From: Pogostemon cablin
Taxonomy: Eukaryota; Streptophyta; Magnoliopsida; Lamiales; Lamiaceae
Direction of reading: 5' to 3'
Length of the DNA: 64,000 nt
NCBI GenBank assembly: GCA_023678885.1
Contig: CM042979.1
Coordinates: 21,939,513 to 22,003,512, forward strand
The translations under genes were made by a program, and so were the position numbers. Shown here piece after piece: positions 11,619 to 23,443 of the stretch (position 1 is the first letter of the stretch; every line of letters starts with the position of its first letter). The notes beneath the pieces were generated by a model. It did no database searches and was not told the DNA's origin. It worked only from the letters and a program-made list of their open reading frames with translations.

Positions 11619-12089
11619 CAATGGTTGGTATTCCGTATGCTTTTCTGGATGAAAAATTTATGGGTTTTGTTTTCTGCTCTTTACGATGCATTACGATCAC
11701 ACATATTTTTGATAGATAAGTATGATTGTTGATTTTTTGGTATTGACTGATCATGCATATGAGTCATATATATGTTTTTAAGGCAGATTACATTGTTTCC
11801 AGTGGATATATGAATATATAACGTGTGATTCACAATGAATGCTTTAAGATGTGAATTTTTGTCATTTTTCTGTGCAAGAAAAAGCATGTTTTGATTATAC
11901 CACTGGATAGGGCTCGTCGAAAGGAGTCTGTCAGTATTTTTTGTGGGATTTTTGGCCTTCTAAAACTGAAGTTATGATTTATTGAAGTTGTTTTTGAATT
12001 TGGGGCTAAACTGCAAAAGTTCAGAAACTTCAGGGGTTGATTTGTGAAAATTCGATAAAGTTTAGAGACTTGATCGCAATTTCAAAAAA

Positions 12090-12560
12090 CCTGAAGGTGG
12101 GCCGGGTCAATCAGATGGATCCGGGTCAAACCCGGCGGAACCGGGTCGGGTCAATGGGTCAGCCCGCATCCAGATCAAACAGGAGACCACCCGGAGGCGC
12201 GTCGCATACACGCTCCGGCACCGGCAGTATGTCGGTGGCACGTAAATTCCACGCGCAGGTACCTGCTCCGGCGCGTGTATAACACGCGTCGATGGCTGCC
12301 GTCTCCGACAGTGGCACGTGTGCGACACGCGCCAGAATTCAGATGCTGCAGCCGCGCGTGGAGGCGCGTGGACGCATGTGAAAGCGCGTGGGTGGCGCGT
12401 GGCTCACGTGAGTTACACGCACCGGACGATAGCACACTAGTTGTCTGCGCGTGCGGGCGCGTGTGAGCATGTTACGGCGGTGGGTGACGCGTGCGTGTGC
12501 GTGGCGGGGCGTGGATGTCTCCTGGTGGCGCGTGAAGGCACGTGGAGCCATTTTTCGGCG
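12090..12560 (+). promoter_or_regulatory. GC-rich leader segment dense in CGCG cores and G-box words
   Basis: This block between PBS and gag is far more GC-rich than its surroundings. It begins with GGGTC/GACCC words (12100-12175) and continues with about 15 CGCG cores, mostly GCGCGTG or ACGCG, plus three CACGTG G-boxes (about 12313, 12403 and 12537). Known families that bind such words are CAMTA factors (CGCG box) and bHLH/bZIP factors (G-box). A regulatory role is inference. The open frames here on both strands reflect low stop density, not genes. Confidence 0.5.
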
Positions 12561-12937
12561 ACGGGAAGATGTTTTTCGACATGTTTCGACGCGTTGAGTC
12601 CAATGATGATGTTTCTGAGAGTGTTTGACGTCATCTTTAGTGTGTATGTGTGTTTTTGCTTCATTTAATGACATATTTATTGAATACGAACCTACGTGGT
12701 GGCTATTTGGTTGTAATTTTTGAAGAATATGCACCTTTATATGTCATTTAATACTATATTCATGGTATTTTGGTGATGTTTGAATTGTTCAAACTCCTGT
12801 AGCCTATGAAAGTGGGAGCCAAAGTGAGTTGGACTGATTCACTTGTGAATATACCTATTGCATCTTGGAAAGTTGTTTCCATATGCATTAAATGGAGAGA
12901 AAATTCATGTGATATAGTTTGACTAACACTAGTATGC

Positions 12938-13516
12938 TTGTTTTTAGTTGCTCGTTTTCTCAGAGGCATGTCAGGACCGGGAACAATTTCAGAGGAAGAC
13001 ATTAGCACTAAAAATGAAATCCTCCATGAATTCTTGAATTATAAAATGAAGCCTACACACAACACAAGGGACTATGCAATTGATCTGATCGAACTATACA
13101 ACCGATTGTTGCCTTTGATTTATAGCAATGCGATTCCACGTGATAAGTATTTCAAAGTTTCCTGTCCTGAGACCTGGGCGAACACTTTGCCTCATTACCT
13201 ACAAAAGGATTTTTGGGTTCAGTGGGAGACTTATGAAGTGAAGCCTAATGGTCGACAAATTATGGAAGATTTGGTTGATGTTTCTGTAGCAAGAGATAGG
13301 ACACAGGCACTAAGATCAGCCTGCTTAAGGATGGGAAGGATTCGACGTTCTGATTCTTTGAGACTAAGTGTTCGAGAGAAACGTCAGATAAAGAATCCTC
13401 ATATGGATCCTTTGGGGCAAGCTATCTATAGTGTGGGGACTAAGAAATTTGATTATGAGCATCGATGGAAATCTAGTAATGATAAATTAGGGAGATTAAT
13501 CCATAGATTTCCTTAA
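12938..13516 (+). CDS. Unrecognised 192-codon ORF in the copia leader
   Basis: This uninterrupted frame lies upstream of the recognisable gag, in a position where copia elements normally have only an untranslated leader. The product is basic near its end and has mixed composition, with no signal peptide or membrane segment. A helical-looking region near residues 40-70 is followed by tryptophan-bearing stretches (SCPETWANTLPHYLQKDFW, about residues 75-93) and by RDRTQALRSACLRMGRIRR (about 119-137). I do not recognise the family. It could be a captured host gene fragment or an extra capsid-like ORF from another element. It is notably open compared with the decayed gag-pol that follows. The first Met may not be the real start; the next, at residue 10, is also plausible. 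Confidence 0.45.
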   Translation: MFLVARFLRGMSGPGTISEEDISTKNEILHEFLNYKMKPTHNTRDYAIDLIELYNRLLPLIYSNAIPRDKYFKVSCPETWANTLPHYLQKDFWVQWETYEVKPNGRQIMEDLVDVSVARDRTQALRSACLRMGRIRRSDSLRLSVREKRQIKNPHMDPLGQAIYSVGTKKFDYEHRWKSSNDKLGRLIHRFP

Positions 13517-13869
13517 TTCTTTTCCTTTGTATTTTTAATTGGAAACTCAGGGAGTTCATTAGAATTTTATGTTCATGACTTGTCGACTTGGTATTTTTGC
13601 TATTGTGGATGGTTGTTTAAAGTTCAATTTATGAGTGGTTGTTCGATGTTATTTGATTAATCATTTGAACAATGCCTTTTACGTTTTGAAATAAGAATCT
13701 AGTATTATGACACTTGATGAGATTGATGATTAGTAATCTCCGAGCTATTTTTCGAGATCAAGTCTTGTGTTATTTATTGAGATGTCTCTATTTGGCTTAA
13801 CGTAAAGCTTAATAAAATATAATTAACATACTAAATTGCTTTAATCTCTATCAAAGAAATGAGCTTCGA

Positions 13870-15142
13870 AATCTATTGTCGCTGAGTTGAAAAAAGGTAA
13901 GAAACTCATTGGTGACAATTATGACTCAAGGCGTGGTATGTATTGTATGAACAAGATGCATTGGATGCTATAAGCCAAATGATAGTTGATCCAGGCGTGG
14001 GTTTCGGAAACCAAGGGAGACGTGACCAAGAAGTGTACCAGGCATGGAAAAGTAAAATTCCATTGCACGAGGTATTCTTGTAAGCTCAGTAATCGATGCA
14101 GTGATCCATGAATGTGAGCAACAACCCACCGCACATGATATCTGGTGTATCTGCGTCAGATACAGTGGTACATCGGTTACAAGGCTTAGGCAGTAAAGTT
14201 TGACACTTTCAAAAGGAAACCTAATCATAAAATTAGATAAAATCTCAGGGAGATATCTAATATGATTATTGAACTTAATACTGTCGGTCATATACTCTCT
14301 GATGAATAGTAAATCTAAGCCCTGTTCCACTCTTTACCTGATCATTGGAAACGTCTCAAATTCAACTTGACGCATTATAAAAGAATTGAAACTTTCAGTG
14401 ATGCTTCTTGTCATGTTGAGTTAGAAGATGAGAGGCTCGGAGCCTCAAAGCCTTCTTCTGGGAGCTTCTATGCCAGTTCTACTTCTAAAGGAGCTTCAGA
14501 CTTCAAAAGGAAAAGAATTGGAAGAAGAGAAAGAAGGGAAGACGATCTGATGGTGATGGTGGTAAGCCTGACAATAATCCAACTACAAAATTGATGAACG
14601 GAAAAAGGAAAACAAGCGTGACAAAAAGAATAAGAAAAAATAAAAGCAAGATGCCATGTTACAATGGTAGTAAGCTTGGTCATTATGCTCGTGAATGCCC
14701 TGAGCCCAGGAGGGTAAAGGTGAATTCATCTTATTCTGTTTTGTGTGAAATTAATATCTCGAGTGCTATCTTGTTGTCTGATTCTTATCCATTGAGGATT
14801 ATAGACTCAGGAGCAACGAACCATGTGACGAGAGACGGAGGAGCTTTTGTAGATTTTCACCATATTCCAAATTGGGACTTGGTGGAAATATGTAGGAAAC
14901 AATGCACGAGTCGAAGTCAAAGGACTTGGGACTTGCAATTGGACCTTGACGATGGTCCGAACTTTATCCTACATGATGTTCTATATGCTCAGGAGATCAC
15001 GCTAAATCTAATTTCTGTTTCATTTCTGCGTAATTTGGGTTATGATGTATTATGCTCTAAAGGCGCTATGGTAATTAGCATTAATGATACTTGTTGTGCA
15101 TCTGGACATATAACTGATGGCTTTATGGTTTTTATATTGTAA
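13870..15142 (+). pseudogene. Copia gag and protease, decayed
   Basis: Gag is recognisable from about 13885 (GDNYDS) through the HVELEDERLGASKP block near 14415-14450, which is typical of copia capsid. The zinc knuckle near 14659-14700 reads CYNGSKLGHYAREC: the second cysteine of the usual CX2CX4HX4C is glycine, so zinc binding is probably lost. The aspartic protease follows with IIDSGATNHVTRD (about 14799-14837), which keeps the DSG active-site triad, and continues to LYAQEITLNLISVSFL. Several frameshifts separate the gag pieces (13919-14330 is not open on the plus strand). Gag would form virus-like particles and protease would mature the polyprotein, but this copy cannot make either properly. 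Confidence 0.85.
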
Positions 15143-15209
15143 TAGAATAACGTTTGGTATTTATGATGATTATTCATATTCGCTAAATGCTCGTTCTTCT
15201 AGTAATGCA

Positions 15210-15960
15210 AACGTGAATGGTGATGTTTGGCATGCTAGATTAGGTCATATTGGGGGCAAGATAGGATGAATAGACTTGTGAAAGAAGGATTGTTGAATCT
15301 TTCTTCTAAAGTCGAATTATCCAATTGGTGTATTCGCCAGGAGTAATCCAAATGGTGCACACATTATCTTGCTAGAAAATGACTAGAAAACTTTTTGGTA
15401 AAGCTATTATATCTTAATCTCCATTAGAAGTAATCCATTCTGATATATGTGATCCTGTAATTATGAGAGCACGAAATGGAGCTCAATATTTCATTACGTT
15501 CATTGATAATTATTCAGTCTACTTGACATCTCTAAGTCTGAAGCATTGGATTGTTTTAGACGATACTTGAGTGAAGTTGAAGATGTGAATATCTATCAGA
15601 ACAATTCAAGGAATTTTGTAATGAAAAGGGTGTAATCCAACAATTATCCATTCCTTTTACGCCTCAACAACATGGTGTTGCTAAAAGAAGGAATATGACT
15701 TTGTTGGAGATGGTGAGATTCATGATGGCATGCATTGCTTACGGCAGCTTATGTGCTTAATCATGTACCTTCCAAATTAGTTGCTTCAACTCCATATGAA
15801 TTTCGGATGGGTAGAAACCCAACTTGAATAACCTTAGAGCTTGAGGATCAGCAGCTTATCTACATGATTCATCGAGTCAGTATGGAAAGTTGGATCCTAG
15901 AGGCAAACGTTCTAAGGGTAACGCGTTCATAGGAACTCAGGATGGCATCTTAACTAAGAC
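15210..15960 (+). pseudogene. Copia integrase, decayed
   Basis: The pre-integrase zinc region is visible as WHARLGHIG near 15220. The core begins with a first-Asp segment (HSDICDP, near 15435) and YFITFIDNYS near 15487. The second-Asp motif is not recognisable. The third acidic residue is lost: the usual GVAERRN reads GVAKRRN near 15678 (Glu to Lys, one transition). Multiple frameshifts interrupt the frame, so strand transfer activity is excluded. Confidence 0.8.
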
Positions 15961-16570
15961 AGAATCACATAATGCTCATTTCTAGAACGAAATTTTCAAG
16001 TAGAAGGGAAGGCATCAGGGATGCTATATCTATTTTCGAGATAGTAGAAAACTAATACCTACAAGATCCAAGTGGGAGTAGTAGTTTAGCTGATGGTGTG
16101 GATCTTGATAGATATTTGCCGATTGAGGATCAGGCATTTTGTCTGCAAAAGACCATCATCAGCTATCTCGAAAAAGTTCTAGTTAGGAAATATGTGCCAT
16201 TGAAAATTGAAATCTTTCTCATGTTGATAAGGAAGAGCCCTAGAAGCTTTAACTTGTCCGGTAAAGGAGAAATGGATGAAAGCGATGATAAGATGAGATG
16301 GAGTCTGTGAAGTCAAATCAAGTCTGGGACTTGTAGATCTTCCAAAGGGACGAAAGACAATTGGGAATAATTGGATTCTCAAAATCAAAAGAAATGCTGA
16401 TGGCTCAATAAAGAGGTTAAAAGCTCGCTTGGTGGTAAAAGGTTATACTCGACAAGGGTATAGACTACGTAGAAACCTTTTCACCTGTAGTGAGGTTTAC
16501 CGTGATTCATCTACTGTTGGCTATAGTGGCTAGTATGGAATTAGAATTACACCAACATGGATGTTAAGAC
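15961..16570 (+). pseudogene. Copia reverse transcriptase, N-terminal half (split by nested element)
   Basis: After a linker (16098-16310) the frame shows LKARLVVKGYTRQG near 16415-16455, ETFSPVVRF near 16475-16500 and LLAIVASMELELHQMDVK up to the breakpoint. The following residues, TAFLNGELEEEIYMQQPVGF, resume at 24836. The split is therefore inside the most conserved copia RT block, and the host duplication AAGAC is part of that coding sequence. A frameshift lies near 16455. Confidence 0.9.
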
Positions 16571-17957
16571 TGTTGGCGCTCGATCGTTTGGTTAACATGA
16601 CCCGTTAGGGTTCCATGTATTTCTAACAAGCAGCGGAAGCAAGTAAACATGAAACGCATTACCTTTCACCAAGGGTTGATGTAGAGGTTGAATTCTCGCT
16701 GGCAGTCTGCGCAGTCCCACGAGAATAGCCATAAGTTCTTCTTCTGATGTCGGAATTAAGTGATCTTTATGCTCACACGATTCTCTCTTCGACGGCTTTC
16801 CATCAGTATATAATACATCAAAATCGAAGAACTGTACAATTTTATATGAATTTTGGAACATGACAAACTGCAGCAGCAAAGGACCTTCCGGTCTTCTGCT
16901 GTATGTCCCAAGTCCGATCTCGACGTCGTGTGGGCGACAATCTACGAGACCTACTCAATCTGCTGTTAACTCTCTCTCTCGTATGTTAGGCGCAGAGTTA
17001 GGTTTAGAACAAACTGAGGTGACTTATATACATGGGCTACAGCAGGGACCAGGAGGAGAAATTGGGTTGGGCCTCCATTGGGCTTAAGTATTCAAGCTTA
17101 GCCCAAAGCTTATACTTAAGTCCAATAATAATAATATATTCCACTAAAATATTATTACTGCACTACCGTACCAATCCCAAAATTACGTTTTGGGCTCCTT
17201 CTTATTATGAGCCCGTTAGTCTCCCCATGTTTAAGATATACAATGTCCATTAATTAATTTAAGTTACTGACAACTCAATTAATTAATATCTCATCCAAGA
17301 GTAGTACCACTCAACCTCATTATCATGCCGGAATAAATTCCACCTGCAGGGTTTACATGATAATCCTTATGAGCTCCTCAAGGGGACATCATCAACCTAT
17401 GACGGACACGGATTCCTTCTACAATCAACAGCACACCATAGAGACAGCACTACTTCCCAACTCATCGAGTTTGTTGATTTAATTACATGTAAATCTCACC
17501 CATTGATGAATCAAAGAAATACATACTGCCCTACGTGTCGAGGTTATTGTATAGGGATTAAGAGCACGAACTTCCATAATAACTGAGATCAAGTTCTCCT
17601 ATAAGTCAGTATAAGTCGAACGATCTCAAGCGGTCCTGCTCAATACACACAAGTGCACTAATGTGATTCTATAGCCAAGACAAGCTAATACCAAACCACA
17701 CTACAACCATCCCGATAGAGAGTCCCCGTCTATCTCAGTTGTGAGCATCTGTTTATACTTTATAAGGAAACCGATAATATGATCTTCCGCGTGTTGTCGC
17801 ACAACATATTATCTACAATATAAAGTAAGTGGACTATTGCATCGAACATATAAATAAATTATAAGATGCAATCATTTGATCATATGATTCTCATTTCAAA
17901 TTAATTGTTATAATATTGTTCATACAAAAAGCTAGACTTTTAGTATACAATCCAACA
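16571..17957 (-). repeat. 3' LTR of the A2 element
   Basis: Minus-strand start TGTTGGATTGTATACTAAAA at 17957, end GCGCCAACA at 16571. A purine tract (GTGGGAGAT) adjoins it at 17958-17966. It carries several TGGGCY words and a TATATAAGTCA box (plus coordinates about 17023-17033). Confidence 0.93.
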
Positions 17958-20600
17958 ATCTCCCACTTATACTAAAAGACTATGCTGTTATGTCTTCTGC
18001 CATACATCTGATTCCCACTCCCACTACACGACCATTAAAAGCTCTCGCCTGAATGTCCTTGTAAATGGATTTACTAGGTCATCATCCGATGCAATCTAGG
18101 CAACAACAACCTTCCCCTCATCATACGATTTCTCGTAACAGGTGGTACTTGCGCTCCATGTGTTTAATTGCCTTATGGACTTGTGATTCCTTCAAGTTTG
18201 CAACTGCACCAATATCATCAATATAAATTGTGATAACCTTGGGCAAACTTAGAATCACATCAAAGTCCATCATGAAGTTTCTAGAGTCATACAGATACAT
18301 TGGTTGCCTCATAGGCTCCAATTTATCATCTTTCCATATGGAGTCCGAAGTCTGAAATACATTTCTATATAACACTCCTCCACATTATGACTCAACTTCC
18401 TAAAATTAAACACATAACCTTGAGGTGGATTTACTGCCGTCTAATCTGACTAAAAAATCTGAATCTACGTAATCCACAAGAAGCAGTGAATCTGTCCAGT
18501 AAGCTTACATATAATTTCCAGTCCTTCTCAGGCACTTCATATATGTCTTACCACAGCTCATCATTCTTGTTCCAGGTTACGTTGATACCCACTGTTCATG
18601 CATTTAGCAAAACAGATATCCATACTCATGTATACCATTCCTTAGATTAGGCTTCCTCATTAATCGAAGCATAAGGAACTGCTTTCATCTCCTTTATCTT
18701 CCTTTTGTGTCTCAAGACACATTTCCTTAGATAAAGTCACATGCTAAAACGAGTAAGGATTGTATCATTTCATGAAGCTTGAGATAAGCATAACATCCTT
18801 TCTTGTGATCCGTATTACCGTGATCAAAAGGATATTTTTGCTCCTCTTAAGTCCTTCATCTTATACCGCTTTATTAACCATACCCCATACGCCCGATAAT
18901 ACTCTTTCATTGTCTCCAATGAGCAAGATAATATCTATGTATAGTACAAGTAATACCACCACGTTTCCATCACTCTTTTCAATACACAAGACCCATCCGA
19001 TCATTGATTAGATCCATGTCACTGGATTACCTCATCAAAACGGATGTTTCATGATCTTGAAGCTTGTTTTAGTCCATTAATGGACACTTTTAAGCTCACT
19101 ATCACAATGCTCTTAGCTCTTTGCAATGAATCACTCTGGTTGCTTCACATAGATGTTTCCCTTAAGACTTCCAATCAGGAAAGCTGTCTCGACATCTATT
19201 TGCTATCCCTCATATTTCATATGAGTAGCAACAGATAAAAGAGTCCGGATCAACATAAGCATAGCTACTGGCGAACAGGTTTTCTCATAATCGAACCCTT
19301 TCTTTCTGAGTATGCCTTTTCCCAACAAGCTTTACTTATAAGGTTTTCACCTTACCGTATGATCCTCTTTTATTTTGTATGACCACTTCCAATGGTTTTC
19401 ACACCATCCGTGGTTCTACAATCATCCAGATCTTATTTAGAATCTATTGATTCTTTTTCAACATTTATTGCAATTTGTTAAGATTTAGGCATTTCTAACT
19501 TGTAGTGCTTCGTCGTATCCGTGGGTTAACTCCATGTTTACTAGGGACCAAGCCTCACGACTCTCCCAAAACATATATCTATCAGGTGTTAGAACAACCT
19601 TCCCACTACGAGAAGACACTACACGCAATTGTATATCAGATGTGACACGCGTCGCAGTTTACCTTGTGGTATATCCTCTTGTACACTTGGTACTAATACT
19701 TCGTGTTTTCCTCTCACTTCCTTTAGAACAACTTATACATGGGTATTTGATTTATTACATAGTCCTTTTCCAAAAATCTAGTGTTTATGTTAACAATCAC
19801 TCTTCGATCTTGTGGACTAAATAAATCATCCTTCATTTTTCTAGGATATCCCACAAACAGATAAACATTCTTACGAATTACTGTTCCTAGGGCATATCCA
19901 TAAAATGAATTTAGTAATTCCAAATAATTCATCATCTATCTAATCACTACCATAAGAGTGCTATTCCTTCTATTCGTCACACCATTAAGGTGGGAAATTC
20001 ATTTCCGAAGGTACCTTTCTCTTACTAGATTAGAAGACTAATTATTAATTACTATTTGTCGCATCCAGGGAATAAACATGATTTAAGAGTGTACAAATTG
20101 TTCACCAACGTACCATAAAAGATTACAACTCTATCATTCATTTTAATGACCATGTCATTTAAATGAAATGGAGTATCCATCTATTAATGCATAGAAACCG
20201 AAATCAAATTCTTTCTATGAAAATGTACGTAAAGACAATTTCATAAAATCAAACGTTTATTCATATCGTAAGATAAATAAACAACTCCCACTGCAATAGC
20301 CACTACTCTTGTAATTTTACCCATGTCATAACAATCTTATCCTCACTTAGTAATAAACATTTAGTGATTCCAGTATCTACACACTTCGTGTCAGTAAATG
20401 CCATCACTAATCATGTTTTAAACAACTAGTGAATATGATATAAAACTTGTTCACATTATGATGAAAATGGCTTTCCTTTGCCACATGTTTTGCCAGAAGT
20501 TTTCCACCATATACATCCTATTGTAATTCAGGTGGAACTTACTCAAAAACATCTAGGCAATTCACAAAGAATTAAATTGATCTAGGTTTCCCTTCAATTT
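17958..20600 (-). pseudogene. Pol remnant of the A2 copia element
   Basis: Fragments in minus-strand order resemble copia pol. Protease/linker words lie about 20250-20400. A pre-RT segment YPRKMKDDLFSPQDRRVIVN is at about 19780-19850. The RT core near 18930-18960 reads LYIDIILLIGDN, with the second Asp of the YVDD box replaced. An RNase H end, AVANLKESQVHKAIKHMERK with YHLLREIV after it, lies at 18121-18220. Stops and frameshifts are frequent. The same altered layout occurs in the A1 element at 34800-37556, including the odd WKDDKLEPMRQP segment before RNase H. Such pol would normally copy and integrate the element; this one cannot. Confidence 0.75.
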
Positions 20601-20984
20601 ATACTTCATGCTTTCCCAATTCATTCATCAAATTAAATCATGATCTTCTGCCTTTTAACTTACTCAAGTATCCGAAGAGTTACATGAGACCATCATATTT
20701 CTATGAACCTCTCATCTCTTCACTAGAGACTTTAATAGGCATCATGAGACGTCCATTGTGAGAACACACATGTATTTTCTTAAGCAGTAAAATTCAAAAC
20801 CAAGATTCTTTTCTAATCATCTAATTTTGGACCAGTAAATATAATTTCTTTTAGTCAACAATAAGCGAGATAAAACCATTTGAAATTACAGAGAATCATA
20901 AATAAATACACCGATCAAATCTTCGAATTTTATCCTTTTATATTGATTCCCTCAAAATAATATAAAATTAAAATTCACCGACAT

Positions 20985-21540
20985 CTCAAGCACCGTGAGT
21001 CTGCAAGCCACGATAGTGTGGACGTTTACAAACCCGAACATTTACAAGAGAAGGTTTTACCCATTAATTTCATTTGTCAACCTAACTCATGACAAAATAA
21101 TTAATAGTCGGTTCCTCTTTAGCCATGCAAATAAAAGCAGTGACTCCGATGGGGAGGATACTTATTATTCACATCTAAGTGTACACTATTATTTGACCCC
21201 AAGTCCGCGGCCCAAGCTTATGTGCCTTACAGATGGAGAAGTACACACGCGCTCGGATAACTTCCTACAGTCATCAATTATAAGTCTGTACAGTGATCCG
21301 CACATGAACTCATCCGATAGGGAGGAAGGTCTAAGCCAACGCGCAAGTTCATGTGCATCACATTACAAACATAATTTTAAAGAAGCCTGTTCCAGCAATA
21401 TCCATGAATAAACTCATCCGATGGGGAGGAAGGCTCTAATGCCGACGCGCAAGTTTATTCACATTGCTAACAAACCAATAATGGAGGCCGCGGGAATTAA
21501 TTACCAATCCCCTCTCCCACTTAGTTATTTAAAACTGAGG
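20985..21540 (-). promoter_or_regulatory. Conserved leader repeat region of family A (A2 copy)
   Basis: Two copies of a segment containing, on the minus strand, AACTTGCGCG, CCTTCCTCCC and CGGATGAGTT occur at about 21300-21355 and 21410-21470, followed by a related third piece near 21150-21260. The same arrangement exists in the A1 element at 33880-34210. The 138-codon plus-strand frame 20995-21411 is antisense to this and is not a gene. Conservation between otherwise different leaders suggests an RNA function such as packaging; that is inference. Confidence 0.5.
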
Positions 21541-21734
21541 GTTTTTACATGCATATAATATTCATAAAATAAAATACGCAATTCTAGCATGCTCCTATCA
21601 CGGCACATGAGGCAGTAAATCCCAGAGAGTCATGCATACATATATAACAATAATTAATAATTAAATCAATCATTAACAGTTATATATCAGCGAATTCGAT
21701 TGTTCGCCATCAGGCACGAATATCAGCAAAGACT

Positions 21735-21945
21735 TCCACACTATCAAAATTTTGAAATTTCCAGATTGTCCAATTTTCGAAACCATCGATATCGACTGTC
21801 GATGTCGTCCAGATTATCAAAATCATCGATATCGATTAGATTATCAAATATTCAAAAAATATCAAGATTATCAACATTCCAAAACTATCGATATCGATCG
21901 TCGATATCGTCTAGATTATCGAAATCATCGATATCGACGAGCAAC
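21735..21945. repeat. CGATATCG palindrome array in the A2 leader
   Basis: Five CGATATCG palindromes, plus related TCGATGTCG words, sit in about 170 bp, embedded in a roughly 115-bp direct duplication with words such as AGATTATCAAAATCATCGAT. No counterpart is visible in the A1 leader. The two overlapping plus-strand frames of 71 and 86 codons here are repeat artefacts. Confidence 0.75.
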
Positions 21946-22380
21946 CATATACAACAATAATAGATAATTAAATCAATTATGTCAGTTATATATTAGGAAT
22001 TAATTCAACATCCATATATAACAATAATAGACAATTAATTATAGCAGTTATATATTAGGAATTAATTCGACATCCATATATGACAATAATAGATTATTAA
22101 ATCAATTATAGCAGTCATATATTAGGAATTAATTCGACATCCATATATAACAATAATATACAATCTATTATGGCAGTTATATATTAGGAATTAGTTTTCC
22201 TAAAATTGGATGTCTTATCCAACACTCTAGCAATACATGCATATAATATACCAAATATAATACGCAATCTAGCATGCTTCTATATAAGACAATAAATCAT
22301 AGAGATCAGGCATCCATATATATATAACAATAATAGACAATTAAATCAATTATGATAGTTATATATATTAGGAATAAAAA
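21940..22380. repeat. AT-rich minisatellite, about 62-68 bp unit, five or more copies
   Basis: Units share ATATATAACAATAATAGA, then CAATTATGGCAG-like and TTATATATTAGGAATTA. They start near 21943, 22012, 22074, 22140 and 22315. The fourth and fifth are separated by a spacer with diverged sequence. The array lies in the A2 leader. Confidence 0.75.
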
Positions 22381-22509
22381 CGCCTCTAAATTTTAATGTC
22401 TTGTCCGACACTCCTACTGTGGAATCGATGCCTTACGCAACAAGCAGGATTGCTTGTGCCCCAAGACGTCCATTCGCGCAACACCAAACTACACCAACTG
22501 TCGTTCGTA

Positions 22510-23160
22510 GTTCGAAACTGCAAAACTCTCTGAATTCATTCTCCACCGTCCAGAATCTATTACTGTAAGTCCTGAACATGCTGTCCAAATTACAGGTCGA
22601 TCCAACGGTTATTTTGTGAGAAACGGCTCTTTTCCCTCGACTGCGCAAAACAGAATTGCCCAAAGATCTGCTTCTGTTTTCAGCGTAATCCCAGCAAGAA
22701 CAAGCTCTAAATTCGATCTTCACCGTTCAGAATTTACATACACAACGTATAAACGTTCTGACCAAATTACAGCCCGATCCAACGGATAGTTTGATAGAAA
22801 CGGCTCTTTTCCCCCGACTGCGCAAAACAGAATCGCCCAAATATCTGCTTTAGTTTTCAGCGTAATCCCAACAAGAAAAAGCTCCAAATTCGATCTCCAC
22901 CGTTCAGAATGTACATCCATAAGGTCTGAACGTGCTGACCAAATTACAGCTCGATCTCACGGTTAGTTTGTGAGAAACGGCTCTTTTCCCTCGACTGCGC
23001 AAAACAGAATCGCCCAAAAATCTGCTTCTGTTTTCAGCGTAATCCTAGCACGAAAAAGCTCCAAATTCGATCTCCACCGTTCAGAATGTACATCCACAAG
23101 ATCTGAACGTGCTGACCAAATTACAGCTCAATCCGACCGTTGAAACTCCGTTTATTGCCT
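22510..23160 (-). repeat. 177-bp tandem repeat in the A2 leader, about 3.5 copies
   Basis: The anchor AAACGGCTCTTTTCCC occurs at 22621, 22798 and 22975, exactly 177 bp apart. Each unit also holds GACTGCGCAAAACAGAAT, TCAGCGTAATCC and CACCGTTCAGAAT. A partial fourth unit ends near 23150. Units are closely similar, so the array is young. The minus-strand frames at 22433-22723 and 22720-22920 run over it and are not supported as genes. Confidence 0.85.
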
Positions 23161-23429
23161 CTGCAATATCACTGTGCTGGATTTTCTCTCAAAAACGTGA
23201 TTCAATTTTTGCCCTCTTTTTCTTCCTTGCATGTGAAATTGACTAACAGTTTTCGTCGAATCCTCTCACACACAACCATGGACGAATAGATATGATACAG
23301 GGTATATATCACATAGGGATATTCATGGTTTGCGCAATAAAACCAAAACCCTAAACATGTGATCCTAATTCCGAAAAATTAATCACATAAACCCTAGCCT
23401 AACGTGTCACGCTTCACCACAAAACCGAA

Positions 23430-23441
23430 GCTCTGATACCA
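23430..23441 (-). promoter_or_regulatory. Primer-binding site of the A2 element
   Basis: The minus strand reads TGGTATCAGAGC, a perfect initiator tRNA-Met complement, two bases after the end of the 5' LTR. Confidence 0.95.
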
Positions 23442-23443
23442 AT

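Noticed and set aside
12107..12734. Several overlapping frames of 63-131 codons on both strands in the copia leader
   Set aside because: Open in many phases due to GC-rich composition; Arg/His/Thr-rich products without a domain.
20995..21411. 138-codon plus-strand ORF
   Set aside because: Antisense to the family-A leader; the homologous A1 region does not keep the frame.
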